From the NCBI GenBank assembly GCA_947449125.1, contig CANFQR010000143.1, positions 1 through 5,109 of the forward strand: DNA of 5,109 nt, given 5' to 3'. The notes beneath the pieces are model-generated. The model made no database searches and was not told the origin of the DNA. It was given only the letters and a program-made list of their open reading frames with translations. Below, in pieces: positions 1-5,109 of this stretch. The first letter of the stretch is position 1, and every line of letters begins with the position of its first letter. The position numbers were made by a program, and so were the translations under genes. The stretch comes from Bacteroidota bacterium. Its GTDB lineage: Bacteria > Bacteroidota > Bacteroidia > B-17B0 > Aurantibacillaceae.

Positions 1-1398
1 ATGGGACCTGATGATGAGGAGACTCCCATGGCTCATACAACTAAATCAAAAATGGTTTCGGTTCAAGCATTTTATATTGATGATTCTGAAATATCAAATA
101 ATGAATACCGTCAATTTGTTTATTGGGTTAGAGATTCAATAGCAAGAAAATTATTAGCTTTCGGTTCAAATGGTAATGCTGAAGATTTTCAAATTTCTCA
201 GGACGAATTTTTATCAATGTGGCCTATTTATAAAACGGATCAAAATTTACAAGACCCTTATATTAATTGGGATAAAAAAATAAATTGGAATAGTTCAGAC
301 GAGGACTATAGAACCGATTTGCAACCTCTATATTTACCTGAAGGCGAGAGATTTTATAATAGGAAGGAAATTGATACAAGAAAGCTAAATTATGAATATT
401 ATAGAATTGACATTAGATTAGCAGCCTCTAAAACTAATCGTTTTATTCCTAATAAATCTCCTGATATACAAGATCCATCACATGATTATAAAAAGGCAGA
501 TTATATGAATGGAGTTAGTTTAAATGATGGTCAAAATGGAGCTCCTGGTTCTCCATCTTCCTTGGTTGGCGATCCTTCAAAAGATAATAAAATACTTGGT
601 ACATATAATGTAAAAGACAAAACCTCTACAGGTGCTGGTATGCCTCAAATTGATAGAGAGCGTAATGGGGTTGATAGGTCTGTTTTTGTTATTAAGGATA
701 TCATTAATGTTTATCCTGATACATTGGCTTGGGTACATGATTATACATATTCGTTTAATGAACCATTGACTAATATGTATTTTTGGCATCCTGCATACGA
801 TGATTACCCAGTTGTTGGTGTTACATGGAAGCAAGCTAGGGCTTTTTCCATTTGGCGTTCATTATTATTAAATAACTATTTAATTGGAACCGGCCAATCT
901 ATTGTGAATGATTTTCGTTTACCTACCGAAAGTGAATGGGAATATGCTGCGAGAGGAGGTTTAGACAAGTCACCATATCCTTGGGGTGGCCCTTATATTA
1001 GAAATTCTCGTGGATGCTTCTTAGGTAATTTTAAACCGATGAGGGGTTCTTACATCGATGATGGAGGTTTTCATTCTGTATATATTTATTCTTATAATCC
1101 TAATGATTATGGTTTATATTGTATGGCAGGAAATGTTTCAGAATGGACTAGTAATGCTTTTGATGAATCTGCATATGATTTTCAGCATGATTTAAATCCT
1201 GATTATTTATATGAAGCTCAAGATAAAGATCAGAATGTTTTAAAACGTAAAGTTATAAGAGGTGGATCATGGAAAGATGTCGGATATTATTTACAAACTA
1301 GTGCTAGGTCTTATGAGTATCAAGATACAGCAAAATGTTATCTCGGATTTAGAAATGTAATGACATATTTAGGTAGAGCTAAAGGTGATGATATTTAA
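1..1398 (+). CDS. gldK: GldK/PorK, T9SS outer-membrane ring lipoprotein (5' partial)
   Basis: GldK is an outer-membrane lipoprotein facing the periplasm that forms the large T9SS ring with GldN. The fold is that of the FGE-sulfatase (SUMF1-like) family. Visible family signatures, numbered from base 1: an opening MGPDDEE block followed by SEISNNEYRQFV near residues 30-40, VVGVTWKQA at 271-279, FRLPTESEWEYAARGG at 305-320, YPWGG at 326-330, GNVSEW at 377-382, RGGSW at 420-424 and YLGFR at 447-451. The ATG at base 1 is not the true start: the family has a lipoprotein signal peptide and roughly 40-60 more residues before this point, and the frame is open at the window edge. The positions aligning with the two FGE catalytic cysteines appear to be non-cysteine (about Gly428 and Thr433), so it should be a structural pseudoenzyme. 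A polar, Gly/Ser/Asp/Asn-rich stretch at about 145-222 looks like an insertion. The gene is followed by gldL after a 108-bp spacer. Identity is very secure; insertion and active-site statements rest on alignment from memory. Confidence 0.95.
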   Translation: MGPDDEETPMAHTTKSKMVSVQAFYIDDSEISNNEYRQFVYWVRDSIARKLLAFGSNGNAEDFQISQDEFLSMWPIYKTDQNLQDPYINWDKKINWNSSDEDYRTDLQPLYLPEGERFYNRKEIDTRKLNYEYYRIDIRLAASKTNRFIPNKSPDIQDPSHDYKKADYMNGVSLNDGQNGAPGSPSSLVGDPSKDNKILGTYNVKDKTSTGAGMPQIDRERNGVDRSVFVIKDIINVYPDTLAWVHDYTYSFNEPLTNMYFWHPAYDDYPVVGVTWKQARAFSIWRSLLLNNYLIGTGQSIVNDFRLPTESEWEYAARGGLDKSPYPWGGPYIRNSRGCFLGNFKPMRGSYIDDGGFHSVYIYSYNPNDYGLYCMAGNVSEWTSNAFDESAYDFQHDLNPDYLYEAQDKDQNVLKRKVIRGGSWKDVGYYLQTSARSYEYQDTAKCYLGFRNVMTYLGRAKGDDI

Positions 1399-1416
1399 TC
1401 TTAAAATTTTTTAGAT

Positions 1417-1503
1417 AAACACAAAACAAACACAAAACAAACACAAAACAAACACAAAACAAACACAAAACAAACACAAAACAAACACAAAACAAACACA
1501 AAA
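1417..1503 (+). repeat. Perfect 11-bp A/C-only tandem repeat, about 7.9 copies
   Basis: The unit ACACAAAACAA occurs seven times without a mismatch from 1419 to 1495. A partial copy of eight bases follows (1496-1503), and two matching bases (1417-1418) precede it, giving 87 bp. The + strand has no G or T at all, so the array contains no start or stop codon in any + frame, and the transcript across it cannot form Watson-Crick pairs with itself. It ends four bases before the gldL ATG, so it forms nearly the whole 5' leader of gldL. The 11-bp period is close to one helical turn and each unit carries an A4 tract and an A3 tract, so intrinsic DNA bending is possible. There is no CRISPR character, because there are no unique spacers. 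Confidence 0.97.
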
Positions 1504-1506
1504 ATT

Positions 1507-2304
1507 ATGAGTAAATTAGGAAAAGTAAAAGGTTTTAAAAGGTTTTTACATCTTGCATCTTGCATCGGAGCCGCTGTTGTTATTATGGGCGCTTTATTTA
1601 AGATTATGCATTGGCCGGGTGCTTCTGCAATGTTAATTGTTGGTTTAAGTACCGAAGCATTTTTATTTTGTTTATTTGCATCTGATATTCCTCACGAAGA
1701 TGTTGATTGGACATTAGCTTATCCAGAGTTAGCAGGTATGGGTGGTCATGAAGATTCAGAAGAGGAGAAAAATAGTTTACCTGTTTCTCAGCAACTAGAT
1801 AACTTATTAGCAGAAGCTAAAATAGGTCCTGAATTAATTGAAAGTTTGGGTGCAGGTATGCGAGCAATAGGAGATAATGCAGGTAAAATGGCAGATCTTA
1901 GCAACGCAACCATTGCCACCAATGAATATGTTGATAGTGTTAAAAGAGCATCAAACAATGTTTCGACATTAGCTGATACATATCAGAAAGCAGCTGATTC
2001 TATGTCTGATTTAGCAAATTCAAATGATGCCGGTTATTCAATTGGCGAATCATTAAATAAAGTGTCGAAAAACTTATCAGCTCTAAATGCTACTTATGAA
2101 TTGCAATTACAAGGTAGTAAAACTCACCTAGATGCTACTTCTAAGTTTTATGATGGGTTACATGATTTAATGAAAAATTTACATGACTCGGTTGACGATA
2201 CTAAAAAATATCGTAATGAAATGGCTCAGTTATCTAATAATTTAACGGCATTAAATACGATTTATGGTAACATGTTAAGTGCCATGAATTTTAACAAAGC
2301 TTAA
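1507..2304 (+). CDS. gldL: GldL/PorL, T9SS inner-membrane motor protein
   Basis: GldL is the stator-like half of the T9SS proton-driven motor; family structures show a GldL pentamer surrounding two GldM helices in the inner membrane. The 265-residue protein has a short basic N-terminus and two transmembrane helices at about 15-34 and 41-59, joined by a tight HWPG turn (35-38). It ends in a long cytoplasmic region predicted to be helical. Polar residues inside or at the edge of the membrane are Lys32, His35 and Glu50, with Asp60 at the end of helix 2; they align with the residues implicated in proton coupling. The DVDWTLAYPEL block after helix 2 is typical of the family. The tail carries three related segments with the pattern S-x-N-[VL]-[ST]-x-L-x-x-x-Y at about 149-159, 187-197 and 243-253. 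The start is fixed: an in-frame stop lies at 1402-1404 and no start codon occurs between. No Shine-Dalgarno is visible; the leader is the A/C repeat. Length is intermediate between short flavobacterial GldL and longer P. gingivalis PorL. Confidence 0.96.
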   Translation: MSKLGKVKGFKRFLHLASCIGAAVVIMGALFKIMHWPGASAMLIVGLSTEAFLFCLFASDIPHEDVDWTLAYPELAGMGGHEDSEEEKNSLPVSQQLDNLLAEAKIGPELIESLGAGMRAIGDNAGKMADLSNATIATNEYVDSVKRASNNVSTLADTYQKAADSMSDLANSNDAGYSIGESLNKVSKNLSALNATYELQLQGSKTHLDATSKFYDGLHDLMKNLHDSVDDTKKYRNEMAQLSNNLTALNTIYGNMLSAMNFNKA

Positions 2305-2331
2305 TTCGTTATCTATTTAATTAATAATTTA

Positions 2332-2336
2332 AAGGA
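2332..2336 (+). promoter_or_regulatory. Possible Shine-Dalgarno of gldM
   Basis: AAGGA lies 11 bases before the gldM ATG. It is the only purine-rich SD-like element at any intact start in this window; gldL and gldN have none. The spacing is slightly long and Bacteroidota often initiate without SD pairing, so its use is uncertain. Confidence 0.4.
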
Positions 2337-2347
2337 AATTTTATAAA

Positions 2348-4018
2348 ATGGCAGGCGGAGGAAAAGAAACCCCTAGGCAAAAGATGATTGGTATGATGTA
2401 CCTTGTACTTACCGCTCTTTTGGCAATGAATGTGTCTAAACAAGTTCTTAAAGGATATGTTACTGTTAACGAAAGTGTTGTTAAAAGTAGAAAAAACCTT
2501 GAAGAAAATAATAAAAGAGTTACTGAAGCTTTTCAGCAAGCAATTGGTGGTAATCCTGGAGCAGGACCTTATTACGATAAAGCCTTAGAAGTTCAAAAAA
2601 TTTTAAGAACAACAATAGAGTACGTTGACAAAATTAAGGCTAAGGTTATTGAAGTTAATGAAGGATTGCCTTCTGGCGGTGATACTACTACTTTAATGTG
2701 GGCTTTAAAAAATGGTAAAATTGATGGTTATGATGAACCAACTCGTATACTTATTGGCGACGAAGCTAATTCACCAATAACAGGAGAGCTTACTGCAACT
2801 GAATTACGTGGAAAATTAGATGCAATGGTTGCTGGTGTTATTGCAATCATGGATAAAATGCAAACAGATCCAAAAACAAAACTATATCCAGCTGATTATG
2901 AGCAGTTAAAAAAGAAGGTAATGTCAATGAAACCTCACGGTTCTGGCGAAGAAGAAGATGGAATTAAAATGGATTGGGAAGCTGAAAATTTTTATCACTT
3001 ACCTGAAGGAGCTGTTGTTTGTAACTTAAATAAGATTGCTGCTGATATTAAAAACATGGAAGCTGAAATGCTAGGTGTTTTTTCAAGTGCCAGTGGTAAA
3101 TTAGCAATAAAGTTCGACAATATTGTGGCAAGAGTTGTTGCTCCCTCTTCTTATATTCAAGCAGGACAACCATATGAAGCCAAAATTTTCTTAGCAGCTT
3201 CTTCTTCTAAATTAGGACAAGGAGATATGGAAATTTTATTAGGTGTCGACTCGGCACAAGCTGCTGCAGGTTCTAAAGGTTCTGAGATGGTACCTTTAGT
3301 AAATGGCGAGGGTGATTATAAAGCAGGAACCAGTGGCGAAGGTGATAAGGAATACAAAGGTGTAATTAAATACAAAAACCCTGATGGAACTTTTAAATAT
3401 TATCCATTTGAAGGTGCTTATAAAGTTGCAAAACCTGCAGGAACTGTTTCTGCTGATTTAATGAATGTATTCTATGTTGGGGTTGCGAATCCAATAACTG
3501 CTTCTGCAGCAGGAATTGCTCCTCAAGAAGTATCTATTAGTGCTTCAGGAGGAGGGGTAAGTTCTGTTTCTAAAGGTAGTGGAAAGTATGAATTAAGATT
3601 TACAAGTTCAGGTGAGTGTAACATTACAGTTATGGCTAAAACCAAAGATGGAACAAAAGCCCAAGGACCGGCACTGAAATTTAAAGTTAAATCATTACCT
3701 AAACCTGAAATAAAAATCAATGGTAAATTTGCTCCTCCTGAGATGAAAAAATCTGAGATGTCAATTGTTTCAGCAATAGGCGCAGGAGCACCTGGTTTTG
3801 ATTTTCAGGCTAATTTTGTTGTTACATCCTTGGAGGTAGTTGGTAAAGTTAAGGGTAGACTAATTGAGGGAAAAAGTAATGGAAGTTCCTTATCCGGCGA
3901 TGCTTTAAAAATCTTCAAAGATGCTGATGCAAATACTAAAATATTTGTTGATGCAACAATAAAAGGACCAGATGGTAAAGTAACCAGAACAACAACTGGT
4001 ATTAAGGTTATTAGATAG
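2348..4018 (+). CDS. gldM: GldM/PorM, T9SS motor shaft protein spanning the periplasm
   Basis: GldM is the rotating shaft of the T9SS motor: one N-terminal transmembrane helix in the GldL pentamer, then a long dimeric periplasmic part that reaches the GldK-GldN ring. The start MAGGGKETPRQKM is the classic family N-terminus, followed by a membrane helix at about 13-29 (IGMMYLVLTALLAMNVS). Arg10 matches the conserved arginine of the family thought to interact with the membrane glutamate of GldL. By family comparison, a mostly helical D1 domain spans about 35-225 and three beta-rich domains D2-D4 fill about 230-556. The ISASGGGVSSVSKGSGKYEL stretch and the ALKFKVKSLPKPEIKINGK segment (around 395-455) fall near the D3-D4 junction and D4. 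At 556 residues it is somewhat longer than the roughly 515 typical of characterised members. It lies 43 bp after gldL and 41 bp before gldN, consistent with one transcript. Domain borders are estimates; identity is secure. Confidence 0.97.
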   Translation: MAGGGKETPRQKMIGMMYLVLTALLAMNVSKQVLKGYVTVNESVVKSRKNLEENNKRVTEAFQQAIGGNPGAGPYYDKALEVQKILRTTIEYVDKIKAKVIEVNEGLPSGGDTTTLMWALKNGKIDGYDEPTRILIGDEANSPITGELTATELRGKLDAMVAGVIAIMDKMQTDPKTKLYPADYEQLKKKVMSMKPHGSGEEEDGIKMDWEAENFYHLPEGAVVCNLNKIAADIKNMEAEMLGVFSSASGKLAIKFDNIVARVVAPSSYIQAGQPYEAKIFLAASSSKLGQGDMEILLGVDSAQAAAGSKGSEMVPLVNGEGDYKAGTSGEGDKEYKGVIKYKNPDGTFKYYPFEGAYKVAKPAGTVSADLMNVFYVGVANPITASAAGIAPQEVSISASGGGVSSVSKGSGKYELRFTSSGECNITVMAKTKDGTKAQGPALKFKVKSLPKPEIKINGKFAPPEMKKSEMSIVSAIGAGAPGFDFQANFVVTSLEVVGKVKGRLIEGKSNGSSLSGDALKIFKDADANTKIFVDATIKGPDGKVTRTTTGIKVIR

Positions 4019-4059
4019 AATCATTTATAACTGAACATAAATATTATTTATATATAATT

Positions 4060-4920
4060 ATGAGAGTAAAATTTAGTATAGCTTTGTTTAGTTTGATAAT
4101 ATTTTTTGGGAATATTATTAAAGCTCAGCCTGGTGTATTTCAACCAGGTGATTATAAAGATGGTGTTTATGAAAAAGAGAATGCAGTTAATCGTAGATAC
4201 ATTCCTTACACGCATTTAAGGGAGGGTGATGTTACATGGGAAAAGCGTGTTTGGAGAACTATAGATATAAGAGAAAAAATTAACCAACAGTTTTACTTCC
4301 CGGTAGAGCCCAATGTTAGTAGAGTTTCTTTTGTTCAGTTATTGCTAAAATATGTATTAAATGGCTCAATTATGGCTTTTGATGACGAAGAATTTATGAT
4401 TCCATATGAGAAAGCAGAGATTAGAGCAAAGCTGATTATTCCGGGAGACACTCAAGTTGTTGAGGATTTTAGACCAGATGGATCTTCTTTTGATACAACA
4501 AAAGTTACAGCAGCTGATTCTAATTGGGTAAATTATAATTTTTGTGGAATTGACATCAAGGAGGATTGGTTTTTTGACAAACAAAAGTCCTCACTTGAGG
4601 TTAGAATTATATCTTTAGGAATTGCTGTTAAAAGGAAAGGTAAAGAAGAGTTAGGGTGTAATCCATTATTTTATGTTTATTTCCCGTCTTGTAGACCATA
4701 TTTTGCAAAGCATGAAGTTTTTAATGTTAAAAATGATAGTGAACGGAGGACATTTGAGGACATTTTTTGGAAGAGACAATTTTCTAGTGCGGTTACCAAA
4801 GAATCTAATGTTTTTGATAGGAAAATAGAAACATATGCCAAAGGTTTAGATGCCTTGTTAGAATCTGATCGAATTAAAGGTGATATATTTAAATGGGAAC
4901 ATGATTTATGGCATTTTTAA
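4060..4920 (+). CDS. gldN: GldN/PorN, periplasmic T9SS ring component
   Basis: GldN is a periplasmic protein that binds GldK to form the outer-membrane-associated ring and receives the GldM shaft. The 286-residue product starts with a Sec signal peptide: a basic MRVK, a hydrophobic core at about 5-17 (SIALFSLIIFFGN), and a likely cleavage after IIKA, giving a mature N-terminus at Gln23. Family signatures follow: the segment DVTWEKRVWRTIDIREKINQ (about 57-76), FYVYFPSCRPYF at 204-215 and FEDIFWKRQFSS with KESNVFDRKIETYAKG near the C-terminus. The mature part has three cysteines, Cys162, Cys200 and Cys211; the last two could form a disulfide. The start is the only ATG that gives an intact signal peptide, and no Shine-Dalgarno is seen in the AT-rich 41-bp gap after gldM. 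A strong terminator follows ten bases after the stop, so gldN is the last gene of the operon. Length is in the normal range for flavobacterial GldN (around 300) and shorter than P. gingivalis PorN. Confidence 0.96.
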   Translation: MRVKFSIALFSLIIFFGNIIKAQPGVFQPGDYKDGVYEKENAVNRRYIPYTHLREGDVTWEKRVWRTIDIREKINQQFYFPVEPNVSRVSFVQLLLKYVLNGSIMAFDDEEFMIPYEKAEIRAKLIIPGDTQVVEDFRPDGSSFDTTKVTAADSNWVNYNFCGIDIKEDWFFDKQKSSLEVRIISLGIAVKRKGKEELGCNPLFYVYFPSCRPYFAKHEVFNVKNDSERRTFEDIFWKRQFSSAVTKESNVFDRKIETYAKGLDALLESDRIKGDIFKWEHDLWHF

Positions 4921-4929
4921 TATTTTCCC

Positions 4930-4969
4930 ACAACAAAAAACCCTTCAAGTCTGAAGGGTTTTTTGTTGT
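4930..4969 (+). terminator. Rho-independent terminator after gldN
   Basis: An uninterrupted 18-bp inverted repeat pairs 4930-4947 with 4952-4969 around the four-base loop AGTC. The core stem is CCCTTCA/TGAAGGG, extended by six A-T pairs and then a mixed CAAC/GTTG base. The T run 4959-4964 follows the GC-rich core, as expected for an intrinsic terminator. The matching A run on the other side means it could also work in reverse. It closes the gldKLMN transcript and separates it from the gene starting at 5036. Confidence 0.93.
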
Positions 4970-5035
4970 TAAAAATTCCTAAACAAAATGATTAGATTTA
5001 CAACTTTTTTAATTTTACCAAAATAGATCTGTGTT

Positions 5036-5109
5036 ATGATTATAAGAAAATTTATTGCAATTTATTTTTTGTTTAGTGGTGTTGTATTTGCTCAAAAACA
5101 ATCGTCATC
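5036..5109 (+). CDS. Start of an exported protein of unknown function (3' partial)
   Basis: An open frame begins at ATG 5036 and runs off the window edge after 24 whole codons. The visible residues form a textbook Sec signal peptide: MIIRK as the basic n-region, FIAIYFLFSGVV as the hydrophobic core, and a VFA site with probable cleavage before Gln20 (QKQSS). No lipobox cysteine follows, so it is a secreted or envelope protein rather than a lipoprotein. It lies 67 bp beyond the gldN terminator, so it probably has its own promoter. No clear Shine-Dalgarno is present. Too little of the mature protein is visible to name a family. Confidence 0.75.
   Translation, partial: MIIRKFIAIYFLFSGVVFAQKQSS

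Noticed and set aside
1..3. ATG at base 1 as the gldK start
   Set aside because: It falls in the conserved TMGP-type motif inside the mature protein; a start here would lack the lipoprotein signal peptide that all family members need.
577..834. Reverse-strand open frame inside gldK, and similar frames inside gldM and gldN
   Set aside because: They are antisense to strongly conserved genes and have no recognisable domains or start signals; treated as shadows.
1398..1416. Hairpin (ATCT...AGAT) after gldK as a terminator or attenuator
   Set aside because: The stem is short, interrupted by a T-T mismatch, and almost purely A-T; too weak to call.
1419..1503. CRISPR array or DR-type repeat
   Set aside because: The copies are directly adjacent with no unique spacers and the unit is only 11 bp; it is a simple tandem repeat.
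1405..1506. N-terminal extension of gldL through the repeat
   Set aside because: The gldL frame is open back to the TAA at 1402-1404, but no ATG, GTG or TTG occurs in it, and the product from 1507 already has the normal GldL N-terminus.
4988..5026. 12-codon open frame MIRFTTFLILPK between the terminator and the next gene
   Set aside because: It is very short, has no SD or coding signature, and is easily explained by chance in AT-rich DNA.
5024..5031. Bacteroidota -7 promoter box (TAnnTTTG-like TAGATCTG) for the gene at 5036
   Set aside because: It has one mismatch, lies only four bases before the ATG, and has no TTTG -33 partner at the right distance; it would require a near-leaderless transcript.

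Overview
The window holds the core of a type IX secretion system (T9SS) gliding/secretion operon from a member of the Bacteroidota. All genes lie on the + strand in the order gldK (5' truncated) - gldL - gldM - gldN, equivalent to porK-porL-porM-porN in non-gliding species. The DNA is AT-rich. Most starts lack a clear Shine-Dalgarno sequence and sit behind A/T-rich leaders. With the gene content, these traits fit Bacteroidota, either a flavobacterium-like or a marine Bacteroidales-like lineage. The sequence alone does not settle the genus or show whether the cell glides.

Layout: 1-1398 is most of GldK, the outer-membrane lipoprotein with a sulfatase-modifying-factor (FGE-like) fold; its signal peptide and lipobox lie upstream of the window. 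1399-1506 is the gldK-gldL spacer, filled almost entirely by a perfect 11-bp tandem repeat of only A and C (1417-1503). 1507-2304 is GldL, the two-helix inner-membrane motor protein with a long cytoplasmic helical tail. 2348-4018 is GldM, the single-span motor rotor/shaft protein that crosses the periplasm. 4060-4920 is GldN, the secreted periplasmic partner of GldK. A long, strong hairpin terminator (4930-4969) closes the operon right after gldN. A new gene with a clear signal peptide begins at 5036 and runs off the right edge.

How they work together: from established knowledge of the family, GldL and GldM form a proton-driven rotary motor in the inner membrane. GldM reaches across the periplasm and contacts the GldK-GldN ring under the outer membrane, and motor energy powers protein export through the T9SS translocon and, in gliders, adhesin movement. 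The residues thought to couple proton flow to rotation are visible here (GldL Lys32, His35, Glu50; GldM Arg10), so the motor looks functional.

I see no undescribed defence, mobile or RNA system. The most unusual item is the G- and T-free 11-bp tandem repeat directly upstream of gldL. It may act as an unstructured translation leader, and as a copy-number-variable spacer inside an essential secretion operon.
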